Below, in pieces: positions 35,378 through 45,407 of a DNA stretch of 64,000 nt. The position numbers and the translations under genes were made by a program. Source of the stretch: Actinomycetospora sp. NBRC 106375 (GTDB lineage: Bacteria; Actinomycetota; Actinomycetes; Mycobacteriales; Pseudonocardiaceae). The notes below the pieces were generated by a model, which had not been told where the DNA came from, ran no database searches, and was given only the letters and a program-made list of their open reading frames with translations. Within the stretch, counting starts at the first letter, position 1; each line of letters opens with the position of its first letter. The stretch spans positions 391,060-455,059 of the forward strand of contig NZ_BSTS01000002.1 in assembly GCF_030269665.1 (NCBI RefSeq). Reading direction: 5' to 3'.

Positions 35378-36406
35378 CTACGGGACGAGGATCGCCCGGC
35401 CGCGGACCTTCCCCGCGTCCAGGTCGTGCAGGGCGTCCAGCGCCTGGTCGAGCCGGTACTGCACGGTGTGCAGCGTGACCTTGCCCGCCTGGGCCAGGAC
35501 CATCAGTTCGGCGAGGTCGTTGTACGTCCCGACGATGTTGCCGATGATGTTCTTCTCGCCGGCGACGAAATCGAGCGTCGGAGCCCGGAACTCGCCGCCG
35601 TAGCCGAGGTTGAACTGGTAGCCGGCCGGCCCGGTCATCTGCCAGGCGTCGAGCTCCGCGCCCTGCTCGGCGACGTAGTCGAAGACGACGGTGGCGCCGC
35701 CCCCGGTCAGGTCCTGCACCGCGGCGACCTGGTTGCCGTCCGCCACCACGGTCTCGTCCGCGCCGATCTGCTTCGCCAGCTCCAGGGCGGCGGGGTTCTT
35801 GTCGACGACGATGATCTTCGTGGCGGTCAGGGCGGCGAGCGCCTGGATGCCGATGTGGCCGAGCCCGCCCGCGCCCTGCACGACCGCGGTGGTGCCGGGG
35901 TACAGGTAGGGGACCGCCTTGCGCACGGCGTGGTACGCCGTGAGCCCCGCGTCGGCCAGTGCGGCCACGTCGGCCGGCTGGGTGTCCGGGTTCAGCTTCA
36001 CGCAGGCCCGGGCGGTCGTGCGCATGTACTCGGCCATGCCGCCGTCGTTGTTCGACAGGCCCGGGAAGAACGCGTCCCCCGTGCACTGCATGTCGCGACC
36101 GGCGCGGCAGGCCAGGCACAGCCCGCAGGAGGGCTGCGGGTGCAGGATCACCGTGTCGCCGACCTTGACGTTGGTGACCGCGTCGCCGACCTCGTGCACC
36201 CAGCCAGCGTTCTCGTGGCCGATGACGTAGGGCAGGTCGGGGTTCTGGATCTCCGCCCAGTCGCCGTCGACGATGTGCAGGTCGGTGCGGCACACCCCCG
36301 CGGCGCCGATCTTGACGATGACGTCGAGCGGTCCCTGGAGCTTGGGCTCCGGGATGTCGTCGATGCTCGGGTCCTGCTTGTACCCATGCACCCGCACGGC
36401 CTTCAC
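35378..36406 (-). CDS. Zinc-dependent alcohol dehydrogenase (NAD-linked)
   Basis: 342 residues from ATG 36406, full length for the medium-chain family. Catalytic zinc ligands are in CRTDLHIVDGDW and GHENAGWVHE; the structural zinc Cys set is CGLCLACRAGRDMQC; the Rossmann motif is VVQGAGGLGHIGIQ, followed by IIVVDKNPAAL with the NAD-selecting Asp. It should oxidise the alcohol formed by the monooxygenase, for example 2-propanol to acetone or an equivalent. It sits 28 bases after groEL in the same direction, as in the Rhodococcus prm cluster. Substrate is inferred from context. Confidence 0.93.
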   Translation of the reverse strand: MKAVRVHGYKQDPSIDDIPEPKLQGPLDVIVKIGAAGVCRTDLHIVDGDWAEIQNPDLPYVIGHENAGWVHEVGDAVTNVKVGDTVILHPQPSCGLCLACRAGRDMQCTGDAFFPGLSNNDGGMAEYMRTTARACVKLNPDTQPADVAALADAGLTAYHAVRKAVPYLYPGTTAVVQGAGGLGHIGIQALAALTATKIIVVDKNPAALELAKQIGADETVVADGNQVAAVQDLTGGGATVVFDYVAEQGAELDAWQMTGPAGYQFNLGYGGEFRAPTLDFVAGEKNIIGNIVGTYNDLAELMVLAQAGKVTLHTVQYRLDQALDALHDLDAGKVRGRAILVP

Positions 36407-36434
36407 GATGAGCTCCTCTCGGTGGTCACGGTGG

Positions 36435-38162
<1,728 letters not shown>

Positions 38163-38187
38163 TCAACGGTTCTGTCACGAACGGCAC

Positions 38188-38230
38188 CGGGTCGTCGCAC
38201 GTCCGCCCCGTGCGGACGTGCGACGACCCG
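38188..38230 (-). terminator. Strong hairpin between prmD and groEL
   Basis: A perfect 19-base-pair stem (38188-38206 with 38212-38230) and a 5-base loop CCCGT lie just after the prmD stop. No T-run follows, so it may be a partial terminator or a 3'-end stabiliser that keeps the prmABCD transcript more abundant than the groEL-adh part. Confidence 0.75.
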
Positions 38231-38242
38231 AGAGCCGGTGTC

Positions 38243-38623
38243 CTACTTGTTCACCACGGGGGGCAGCATGTCGCCGATGAACTCGGCGGCCTCCTCGAGA
38301 TTCCCGAACATGATCGTCCGGTCATCCATGTGGATCATCTTCCCGTAGTGGGTCGACATGTTCTCCTCGAACTCGGCGGCGTTGTAGAAGTCGGGCTCCT
38401 CGCCGAGCGCCTCGGAGATCTCCGAGTACACGAAGTCCATGCGGCCCTGGCAGTCCACGCGGATCATGGACGGCAGGTGCTTGACCGTCACGTTCTCCTG
38501 GCGGTCCATCACCTCCGCGACGACCACGCCGACCTGGTTGTTCATCAGGGTCACGCCGGCCATGCCGGACTCGGTGTTGTCCTGCTTGAACGGGCTCTCG
38601 GCCGTCTTGAAGCTCCTGGTCAC
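38243..38623 (-). CDS. prmD: Propane-type monooxygenase coupling protein
   Basis: 126 residues from GTG 38623, overlapping the prmC stop by GTGA. It matches the MmoB/DmpM coupling family: MNNQVGVVVAEVMDRQENVTVKHLPSMIRVDCQGRMDF, then EISEALGEEPDFYNAAEFEENMSTHYGK. Coupling proteins carry no cofactor; they bind the hydroxylase and gate electron transfer, oxygen activation and substrate access. The final GNLEEAAEFIGDMLPPVV tail resembles propane/tetrahydrofuran monooxygenase coupling proteins. mimD is the mycobacterial name. Confidence 0.92.
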   Translation of the reverse strand: MTRSFKTAESPFKQDNTESGMAGVTLMNNQVGVVVAEVMDRQENVTVKHLPSMIRVDCQGRMDFVYSEISEALGEEPDFYNAAEFEENMSTHYGKMIHMDDRTIMFGNLEEAAEFIGDMLPPVVNK

Positions 38624-39810
38624 TGGTTCAGCTCCTTCGGGGGCTCGAGTCCGAGGTCGGAGAGGATGCCGGCGAAGCGGCTCTTGGCGCGGTCGAGGCT
38701 GTCCTCGAAGCGAGGGGGCTTGGCGTCCGGCTGCGACCACAGCGGCTGCATCGTGCGGGCCGCCTCGAGGCACTTCGGCACCCACTTGGCCGTCCAGCTG
38801 TCGAACAGCTGCTTGTTGTGATCCGCGAACTCGCGGTCCTGGGTGAGCGGGGCGAAGGCGGCGACGGTCCAGCGCAGGTCACGCTGGGCGAAGTCGTACT
38901 CGCCGGCGCCCATCACAGTGGGCGTCACGTAGTCGCCGTTGCCGGCGGCCGACTGCATGACCAGGTTCGAGCGGAAGAGCTCGCCGAGCAGGGGCTCGAA
39001 GACGATGTTGGTGGCGAAGATCATCTCGCCCCAGTCGTCCTCGATCGCGGTGATCTCCTCGACGACCTTGCGGACGCCCTGCCACTCGGCGTCGGAGTTC
39101 CAGGCCGCCGTGTGCGCGGAGCCGTCGAAACCCTCGATCTCCTCGCTGAGGGTGAGGTTGTACAGCGCCAGGTCCTGCGCGAAGCGGATCTTGTGCTCGC
39201 TGTTCACCACCATCGCCGTGTTGTGCATGTTCGTCGGGCCCGAGCGGTTGCAGCCGGCGAACACGTAGAGCCCGAGGACGTGCTCGATGTGCATCCAGGC
39301 GCCGACGTTGCGCTCGACGAAGCGGACCCAGTTCTGCGTCCACTGCTCGAAGGCCTTCGCGTTGCGGGCGTTCTCGACGTTCTGGGTGACCTGCCGGACA
39401 ACGTTGGCGTTGTTCCGGTACATCGTGAGTTCCCACTCCTCGTTGGGATCACGGAACTCGTGCCACCCGTGGGCGGGCCAGTTCTCGATCGGCTTGCCGC
39501 CGGAGCCGGGGCCGCGCTCGGGCTCGGGGTCGTCGACGCCCCACGCCTTGAGCTTGGTCCAGGTCAGCGGGTAGCCGCGGGAGCCGTCGGCGAAGCCGTA
39601 GATCCAGCCCTGGGTGAGGTAGTGGCGGGGATCCGGCTGGACCTCGACCGTCACGTCCTCGTAGTGGGTCTGCTTGCGCTTCGCCGGCTTGAAGTAGTTG
39701 TAACGCCGGGCGCCGGGCCCGGAGTCGGGGAACTCCTTGGCGCCCGCTTCCGCGTCGGTGAAGACGGGCTTCGGAACGCTCCGCTCGGGACGTTCTTCGG
39801 TGCTTGTCAT
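38620..39810 (-). CDS. prmC: Propane-type monooxygenase hydroxylase small (beta) subunit
   Basis: 396 residues from ATG 39810, 2 bases after the prmB stop. The ferritin-like beta-subunit fold without metal ligands is recognised from RRYNYFKPAKRKQTHYEDVTVEVQPDPRHYL, here quoted only to show the conserved YNYFKPAKRK and DPRHYL ends, plus WVRFVERNVGAWMHIEHVLGLY and FATNIVFEPLLGELFRSN. It packs against PrmA to form the (alpha-beta)2 hydroxylase. The order hydroxylase alpha, reductase, beta, coupling protein matches prmABCD/mimABCD/thm operons and differs from methane or toluene systems. Confidence 0.94.
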   Translation of the reverse strand: MTSTEERPERSVPKPVFTDAEAGAKEFPDSGPGARRYNYFKPAKRKQTHYEDVTVEVQPDPRHYLTQGWIYGFADGSRGYPLTWTKLKAWGVDDPEPERGPGSGGKPIENWPAHGWHEFRDPNEEWELTMYRNNANVVRQVTQNVENARNAKAFEQWTQNWVRFVERNVGAWMHIEHVLGLYVFAGCNRSGPTNMHNTAMVVNSEHKIRFAQDLALYNLTLSEEIEGFDGSAHTAAWNSDAEWQGVRKVVEEITAIEDDWGEMIFATNIVFEPLLGELFRSNLVMQSAAGNGDYVTPTVMGAGEYDFAQRDLRWTVAAFAPLTQDREFADHNKQLFDSWTAKWVPKCLEAARTMQPLWSQPDAKPPRFEDSLDRAKSRFAGILSDLGLEPPKELNQ

Positions 39811-39812
39811 GG

Positions 39813-40865
39813 TCAGCCCTCGTCCTCCGGCTCTCCGGTGGTGGTGAACTTGTCGTAGTAGATGTGCTGCTCGTCCATTCCGCGCTGGGTCAGCAGGGCG
39901 ATTGCCGCATCCACCATCGGCGGCGGCCCGCACACATACGCATCCATCCCTTCCAGCCCCGGCTCGTTCGCCCGGACGACCTCGGTGATGAGGCCGGTCG
40001 CGCCGTCCCAGTCGTCGCCGTCGTGCTCGGAGAGCGCGGGGACGTACTGGAAACCGGGGATCTTCTCCTCGAGGGCGCGCAGTTCGTCCTCGAAGCACAG
40101 GTCGGCCTTCGTGCGGGCGCCGTAGTACAGGCGCGCCTTGCGCTCGCCGTCCTTCTCCGCGAGGGCCCGCAGGAGACCGAGCAACGGGGCCATGCCCGCG
40201 CCGCCACCGATGAAGACGATGTCCGAGGTCCGGTTCTCGCGGAGGGTGCAGGTCCCGAAGGGCGCCTCCACCTCGATGCGGTCGCCGACCGCCACCTTGT
40301 TCTCGAGGAACTGGGAGAACGCGCCGTCCGGGTAGATCTTGATGACGAACTCGAACACGCCTTCGCGGTTCGGGAGGTTGGCCATCGAGAACGACCGGAC
40401 CTCGCCGGTGTCGGGCACCGTCAGGTCCATGTACTGACCGGGGAAGAACTTGATGTCCTCGCCGGCCACCTGCTTCACCACGAGGTGGCGCATGTCCTTG
40501 GTGACCGGCTCGTTGGACACCACCTCGACGGTGCCCTTCCGCAGCGGGAGGCCACTCCGGATGATCTCCTCGTCGTAGTTGAGGAGCTCGATCACGAGAT
40601 CGTCGTAGGCGTGGGCGCGGCAGAGGAGCGTCTGGCCCTCCTCGCGCTCCATGTCCGGCAGCGCGAAGGTCGAGTACCTGTCGAGGTCGATGTCGTCGAC
40701 ATCGCCCTCGAGGACGAACGATTTGCAGGCGGCGCACTGGCCTTCCTTGCAGCCGTGCATCAGCTGCAGACCCTGCTCCGAGGCGGCTCGCAGGATCGTC
40801 TGGTCCTCGTCGACCTCGATCTCGATGCCCACCGGTTCGAAACGGACCCGGTGCTTGTCACCCAT
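39813..40865 (-). CDS. prmB: Monooxygenase reductase (2Fe-2S, FAD)
   Basis: 350 residues from ATG 40865. An N-terminal plant-type ferredoxin domain has ligands Cys39, Cys44, Cys47 and Cys82 (CKEGQCAAC and LLCRAH). The FAD domain carries RSFSMANLP, and the NAD domain FIGGGAGMAPLLGLLRAL and the C-terminal YDKFTTTGE end. It passes electrons from NADH through FAD and the 2Fe-2S centre to the PrmA di-iron site. It lies between prmA and prmC, separated from prmA by 149 bases with a hairpin. Confidence 0.95.
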   Translation of the reverse strand: MGDKHRVRFEPVGIEIEVDEDQTILRAASEQGLQLMHGCKEGQCAACKSFVLEGDVDDIDLDRYSTFALPDMEREEGQTLLCRAHAYDDLVIELLNYDEEIIRSGLPLRKGTVEVVSNEPVTKDMRHLVVKQVAGEDIKFFPGQYMDLTVPDTGEVRSFSMANLPNREGVFEFVIKIYPDGAFSQFLENKVAVGDRIEVEAPFGTCTLRENRTSDIVFIGGGAGMAPLLGLLRALAEKDGERKARLYYGARTKADLCFEDELRALEEKIPGFQYVPALSEHDGDDWDGATGLITEVVRANEPGLEGMDAYVCGPPPMVDAAIALLTQRGMDEQHIYYDKFTTTGEPEDEG

Positions 40866-40946
40866 CGATGGCTTCTCCGTTCGGGAGCTGGATGCCGAAA
40901 TCCGGGCAAATCGGTCAGAATTGCCCGGACGAGGGCGTGAGGGATC

Positions 40947-40976
40947 GAGGGGGGCCGGTGTGACCCGGCCCCCCTC
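40947..40976 (-). terminator. Hairpin between prmA and prmB
   Basis: GAGGGGGGCCGG (40947-40958) pairs fully with CCGGCCCCCCTC (40965-40976) around a 6-base loop TGTGAC. A second stem, CCGGGCAA (40902-40909) with TTGCCCGG (40921-40928), lies closer to prmB. Neither has a T-run. They may attenuate transcription after prmA or stabilise the prmA message. Confidence 0.6.
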
Positions 40977-41014
40977 TCACCTCACCGTGCTGGTCTGGAC
41001 CAGCCGGCCAACTG

Positions 41015-42667
41015 CTAGCTGGTCGCGTCGGCCGGACGCCCGGCCGGGCCCTGGCGGTTGTAGTCCGCCACGAAGGCCTCGCGGTCCGCGTCGCTCATCT
41101 CGTTGAGGATGACGTTGGGGCTGGCCACGTGCGGCATGCGCCGCAGGTGGTCGAGCGTCCACATCTTCTTCGGGTCGAGATCGAGGTGCGGCTGCGCCGT
41201 CATGGTCTTGCCGTCGTCACGGACGAAGCCCATGTCGGAGACCACGTCGGCCCAGTTCCAGCCGTGGTACAGCGTCTCCCACTCGCGGTGCCCGACGAGC
41301 TTGCCCATGTTCGGGGTCTCGCGGCCCTGGTAGGTCGGGCGGAACGCCTCGGCGTCCGTCCAGCGGCAGGCCTCGTGGCAGTACGTGCGCCACTGGCCGT
41401 CCACCTTGTCGACGACCATGTCCTCGCGCACCAGGCAGGGGACCATGCAGGTCCAGCAGCGGTGCGGGTACACGTAGTCGACGTCCTCGGCGACGATCGG
41501 GTGGTGACCGTTCGGCTTCGCCAGACGGTTGTAGTTCTCCCACCACTTGCCGTACTTGTCGTACCAACCCGGGTACTTGTACTCGAACCACTCGAAGTCT
41601 TCGTCGGTCATGCCGTCGATGCGCCAGTAGTTCGCGAGCCACCCGGTGGCGAAGAACTGCGCGACCTCGTGGACGTAGCCCTTGTTCCAGATCTGGTTCC
41701 AGGACTCCTCGACCAGGTCGTGCGGGATCACGAGGCCGTACTTCTCGAGCGGCAGCAGGTACGCCCGGTAGTAGTCGTCGTAGATCCAGCGGCGCCACAT
41801 CTCGGCGTAGGACTCACGGTCCTTGCGCCGGTCCTTGGTGCCGTACTCGATGAACGTGCCGATGGCGGCGTCCACCACGCGGTGGTTGTTCCACCACGCG
41901 TAGCGCAGGTCGCGCTCGAGGAGCTGGCGGTTGTCCTCGTCCGACAGCGCCATGAGCAGCGTGGCGTAGCCGTTCGAGATGTGCCGCGACTCGTCGGACT
42001 GGACCGAGTGGAACACCGTGGGCAGCAGGTAGTCACCGTTCGCCGCGGCCTCGGCCGGCATGGCCACGAACAGGGTGTTCGTGAACGCCGTCTCGGCGAC
42101 GATCGTCAGGTAGATGCTGGCCGCGGTGATCGCGTCACCGGTGATGAAGCCCTCGGCGAACTGACGGCCGATGGTGCCGCAGTAGTCCGAGTGGAAGTTC
42201 CGGAGGGTGTTGTTGAAGCCCGCCGGGTCGATGTAGTTGTTCATGTACAGCCGCTTGAGGTTCTGCTGGATCGTGCTGTGCCGAACCTCGTCGATCATCT
42301 GGATCGCCTGGCCGTTGTGCAGCTCCGGGTTCGGAACCGCCTGGAACAGCATCGGCATCGACCGTGCGGCCGAGATCTCCGGCAGCGGGATGATCGAGAG
42401 GAACAGCTTCTGCCACTCCAGCCAACGCTCCTGGACCTGGCGGAACATGTTCCCGCGGATCGCCCCGTCGGAGGCGCCGTACACGCGGTTGTCCTTCTCC
42501 TCCTGCATGGGGAAGTAGGACCGGAGGACCTGCTTGAGCGGGTCCTTCTTGGCCGCCTTACGGAACGTGTAGTCCGTCCCGTACTTCATGTACGGCTCGT
42601 GGTACTGCGGCTCCCAGGAAAGTTCCTGGATCTTCTGGTGAGCCTTCGCCAAACTCTGACGGCTCAT
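41015..42667 (-). CDS. prmA: Propane-type soluble di-iron monooxygenase, hydroxylase large (alpha) subunit
   Basis: 550 residues from ATG 42667, preceded by AAGGAGAAG. The two di-iron half-sites are Glu97 with DEVRH (126-130) and Glu192 with DESRH (225-229), giving the four carboxylates and two histidines of SDIMO hydroxylases. Length and flanking sequence (SLAKAHQKIQELSWEPQYHE start) match the propane (Prm/Mim) and tetrahydrofuran (Thm) groups. It activates oxygen to hydroxylate a small hydrocarbon, ether or ketone; propane or acetone is the best guess because of the chaperonin, amidohydrolase and alcohol dehydrogenase neighbours. A C-terminal part with CWTCMVPCLVRED and YCHEACRW adds Cys pairs that may bind another metal. 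Confidence 0.95.
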   Translation of the reverse strand: MSRQSLAKAHQKIQELSWEPQYHEPYMKYGTDYTFRKAAKKDPLKQVLRSYFPMQEEKDNRVYGASDGAIRGNMFRQVQERWLEWQKLFLSIIPLPEISAARSMPMLFQAVPNPELHNGQAIQMIDEVRHSTIQQNLKRLYMNNYIDPAGFNNTLRNFHSDYCGTIGRQFAEGFITGDAITAASIYLTIVAETAFTNTLFVAMPAEAAANGDYLLPTVFHSVQSDESRHISNGYATLLMALSDEDNRQLLERDLRYAWWNNHRVVDAAIGTFIEYGTKDRRKDRESYAEMWRRWIYDDYYRAYLLPLEKYGLVIPHDLVEESWNQIWNKGYVHEVAQFFATGWLANYWRIDGMTDEDFEWFEYKYPGWYDKYGKWWENYNRLAKPNGHHPIVAEDVDYVYPHRCWTCMVPCLVREDMVVDKVDGQWRTYCHEACRWTDAEAFRPTYQGRETPNMGKLVGHREWETLYHGWNWADVVSDMGFVRDDGKTMTAQPHLDLDPKKMWTLDHLRRMPHVASPNVILNEMSDADREAFVADYNRQGPAGRPADATS

Positions 42668-42752
42668 CTTCTTCTCCTTGTGGAGTTCCAGCTCGGCGTA
42701 CGGGGTTCCGCAGCCGTGGTTCGTGGTGGTGTGGCCGGGCGTCCCGGGGGTG

Positions 42753-43619
42753 TCAGTTCCCCCGGGGGACGGGATCGGCCGGCAGCGGCGGCGGGAGGTC
42801 CCGGTCGGACTCCTGCCAGCCGCGTGTCGCGGTGCTGGCGACGTCGCGGACGGCGCTGGTGAGCTCGTCGGCGTCGGTCGCGAACTTCCGCGCCGGCGTC
42901 GAGATCGCGATGCTGGCCGCGACCTGGCCGTCCGGCGCGAAGATCGGCGCCCCGATGCAGCAGAAGCCCTCGGCGTACTCCTCGCGGTCCACCGCGTAGC
43001 CGCGCTTGCGGACCCGCGCGAGCTCGAGCTCGATCGCCGGGGTGCTCGTGATCGTCGTGCCCGTGAACGCGGCGAGGTCACCGCGCGTCGTCATGAGCGC
43101 GGTGCGCGTGCCGGACGACGCGATGAGGGCCTTCGTCACGGCGAGCGCGTGGGCGGAGGCGAGCGGGATCCGCTCGGCGAGGTCGGGGATGCGCGCCAGG
43201 CCCTGGTGGCCGCGCGCGTCCACGATCACCGTCGCGTCGTCGTCCTCCCACCGCGCGAGGTAGGTGCGCTGGCGGGTGCGCCAGTAGAGCTCGGTCACCG
43301 CGTCCGAGAGGCGCTCCGGGAGCTCGTAGCGGGAGTACTCGTCGTGCGCCTCGGACTCGCCCCAGGACTCACCCCAGGGCGGGGCCTCCTGCAGCCGGAA
43401 CGTGCCGCCCTGCCGGTCGCGGACCGCGAAGCCCTCCTGGCAGAGCGTGTTGAGGAGGTAGCGCGCGGTCGCGGTGCTCTTGCCGAGCTCCGCGGCGAGC
43501 GCCTCGGCGGTGACACCGCCGTCGGCGGCGCCCAGGAAACGCAGCGCCGCCAGCGCCTCGGCTGCGGTCTTCAGGGAGCGGCCCCCGCCGACACCGCGGC
43601 CGTGGCGCGGTTCGATCAT
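42753..43619 (-). CDS. IclR-family regulator, left border of the monooxygenase locus
   Basis: 288 residues from ATG 43619. The winged helix is RSLKTAAEALAALRFLG to LGKSTATARYLLNTL; the effector domain has YWRTRQRTYLAR, DARGHQGLARIPDLAERI and AVDREEYAEGFCCIGAPI. It lies 85 bases upstream of prmA on the same strand, so it may be co-transcribed with the cluster or have its own promoter. It is a paralogue of the IclR at 28544-29473. A role in induction of prmABCD is inferred from position; the ligand is unknown. Confidence 0.88.
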   Translation of the reverse strand: MIEPRHGRGVGGGRSLKTAAEALAALRFLGAADGGVTAEALAAELGKSTATARYLLNTLCQEGFAVRDRQGGTFRLQEAPPWGESWGESEAHDEYSRYELPERLSDAVTELYWRTRQRTYLARWEDDDATVIVDARGHQGLARIPDLAERIPLASAHALAVTKALIASSGTRTALMTTRGDLAAFTGTTITSTPAIELELARVRKRGYAVDREEYAEGFCCIGAPIFAPDGQVAASIAISTPARKFATDADELTSAVRDVASTATRGWQESDRDLPPPLPADPVPRGN

Positions 43620-43980
43620 GGTGCCTCCTCCCCGTCGTCGGCCCCGTCATCGGGTGGTCCGTGCTGCTCCGACCGGCCGCTCGCTCGCCGTCGTGCGGAG
43701 GTCACTGAACGCGGCAGCGACCCTTGTGGTCAACATCACGGTTTTCGCGTGCAGATGCTGCACCCGCCGCTGGCCGCAGCGCTGCGACCGCTGCCCGTGC
43801 CGTGTTCGCAGGTCACGGCGGCGAACGGCCGACGAGCGGTCGCCGCACGGCGGCCCCGAGAGCCCTCCACGGACCAAGATCTCGTGCGGATCCGCCGGTT
43901 CCCTCGGTCACAGGACGCGCGCCCGACGCGGTGTCCGCGCGCCCTGAACCGGCGGCCGGTCGGCACTAGGCTCGGCGCGC
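43620..43980. other. Divergent control region upstream of the prm locus
   Basis: This 361-base gap lies between the IclR gene (minus) and the DUF2505 gene (plus) and holds no convincing gene. GTGCAG-ATG-CTGCAC (43749-43763) is a perfect 6-base inverted repeat and a candidate operator. TTGACC on the minus strand (43733-43728) could be a -35 for the IclR gene, though the -10 is weak. Confidence 0.4.
43967..43972 (+). promoter_or_regulatory. Leaderless-type -10 box (TAGGCT)
   Basis: TAGGCT lies 8 bases before GTG 43981 with no Shine-Dalgarno sequence, the TANNNT pattern seen at several genes here. Confidence 0.45.
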
Positions 43981-44508
43981 GTGAGCACCCGGCTGGCGCT
44001 GAGCCGCGACTACCCGCACGGCGTCCCCGCCTTCGCGGCCGCGCTCGCCGACCCGGAGTTCCACCGCGTGAAGCTCGACGTCGACGGCTCCGGCCGGATC
44101 GAGGTGGCCGCCTTCGCGCGCGACGACGACCCCGGCGGGCGGCAGCGGATCCGGGTCGTGCTGCGGCAGCCCGTCCCCCCGGGGCAGGTCCCGGCGGTCG
44201 TCGAACGCCTGCTCGCGGGCGTCCTCGTCATCGAGCGCACCGAGGAGTGGCGTCTGGGACCCGACCGCTGCGACGGCCGCGCCCAGGTCGCCGTGCCGGG
44301 CACGCCGATCAGCGCCGCGGGCACCATGTCCGTGACCGCCGGGGCGCCGGACCACAGCCGCCTCAGCGTGGACCTCGCGATCACGGCCGCGGTGCCGCTG
44401 CTGGGCGGGGGCATCGAGCGTGCGGTGGTCACCGGCATCCGCGGGCTCACGGGCACCGAGCACGACCGGATCTCGCGCTGGCTCGCCGGCGCCGAGCGGG
44501 CGGGCTGA
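43981..44508 (+). CDS. DUF2505 protein
   Basis: 175 residues from GTG 43981. The family pattern is a SRPBCC-like (START-related) fold: LALSRDYPHGVPAFAAALADPEFHRVKL, quoted here as its YPHGVPAFAAALADPEF core, then TPISAAGTMSVTA and VAVPLLGGGIERAV-like ending (AAVPLLGGGIERAVVTGI). DUF2505 occurs across actinobacteria and may bind a lipid or small hydrophobic ligand; no activity is established. The stop overlaps the ATG of the NERD-like gene (TGATG). Confidence 0.85.
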   Translation: MSTRLALSRDYPHGVPAFAAALADPEFHRVKLDVDGSGRIEVAAFARDDDPGGRQRIRVVLRQPVPPGQVPAVVERLLAGVLVIERTEEWRLGPDRCDGRAQVAVPGTPISAAGTMSVTAGAPDHSRLSVDLAITAAVPLLGGGIERAVVTGIRGLTGTEHDRISRWLAGAERAG

Positions 44509-45407
44509 TGCCCGCACGCCGCCGTCGCCGGCCCGGGTCGGACCGGCTCTACGTCACGTCGTCCGACGGCCTGCCCCTCGGTCACCTCGACCTCGTCACC
44601 CGCGTCGCGCACGACGTGCCCGCCGGCTACCGGGAGCGGTTCGTCCAGGAGGCCAACGCGTGGCTGTGGCAGAACGGCCTGCCGCCGATGGGCGGCCCCG
44701 CGGAGGTCGCCGAGCCCGCGGCCCTCGGCGCGGGCGCCGAACCCCCGGCCGGCGGGTGGGATCCGGCGTGGGACGACCTCGCCCTGCACCGTCCCGGCCA
44801 CGGGCTGCTCGAGGAGGCGGCGGAGGCGCGGGCCGCCCAGGGCACCGGGGCCGACCGGCCCTACCGGCTGCGCGCCGACGGTCAGCACGCGGTGGCCGAG
44901 GCGCTGGGCAAGCTGACCCGCCCGCCGACGCTGCGACGCGGGCGCGGCGCCCGCTGGCGCATCCTGCACGCGGTGCCGATGGCGGCGCCAGACGGCGACG
45001 TCGTCCTCGACCACGTGCTCATCGGCCCGCCCGGGCTGTTCCTCATCGAGGACGTCAACGTCCCCGGCGGCCGGGTGGTCCTCGAGAACCAGACCGTCGA
45101 GCTCGGCGACGGCACGATCATGAGCCTCGAGGAGCGCCGGCAGATCGCGGCGGAGGCGGCGGAGCGCGTGTCGGTGGCGCTGGCCCGGGCCGCCGGCGCG
45201 AGCGAGACCCTCGACCCGCCCGCCGTGCACCCGGTGATCGCCGTCGTCGGCGCGATCCTCTCCGGGGCGGGGCGCCCGCGCGGGGTGACGGTCTCGCGCA
45301 TCAGCCAGCTGCCCCGGCTGCTCTCGGCGTTCGGCGCGCCGCTGTCCGACCTCGCCGTCGCCCAGATCTTCGAGGTCGCCCGGCGCTCGGGCACGTGGAG
45401 CCCGTGA
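44508..45407 (+). CDS. NERD-like nuclease-related domain protein
   Basis: 299 residues from ATG 44508. After a basic N terminus (MPARRRRRPGSDRLYVTSSD) and an Ala/Pro-rich linker, the core WRILHAVPMAAPDGDVVLDH, then VLIGPPGLFLIEDVNVPGGR, follows the NERD pattern of a strand-Asp-strand-Glu nuclease fold; the usual catalytic Lys after the Glu/Asp strand is not plain (EDVNVPG instead of DTKxxxG). Activity may therefore be lost. It overlaps both DUF2505 and the MFS gene, forming a four-gene operon. The biological role is unknown. Confidence 0.65.
   Translation: MPARRRRRPGSDRLYVTSSDGLPLGHLDLVTRVAHDVPAGYRERFVQEANAWLWQNGLPPMGGPAEVAEPAALGAGAEPPAGGWDPAWDDLALHRPGHGLLEEAAEARAAQGTGADRPYRLRADGQHAVAEALGKLTRPPTLRRGRGARWRILHAVPMAAPDGDVVLDHVLIGPPGLFLIEDVNVPGGRVVLENQTVELGDGTIMSLEERRQIAAEAAERVSVALARAAGASETLDPPAVHPVIAVVGAILSGAGRPRGVTVSRISQLPRLLSAFGAPLSDLAVAQIFEVARRSGTWSP

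Noticed and set aside
41015..42667. Tetrahydrofuran (Thm) rather than propane (Prm/Mim) monooxygenase
   Set aside because: Sequences of the groups are close, but the neighbouring chaperonin, alcohol dehydrogenase, amidohydrolase and DUF59 genes follow the prm/mim layout, and no thm-type succinate semialdehyde dehydrogenase gene is seen. Substrate is still open.
43728..43733. A -35/-10 promoter for the IclR/prm operon
   Set aside because: TTGACC is a good -35 but the hexamer 17 bases on (GTTCAG) is a poor -10, so it is mentioned only within the gap description.
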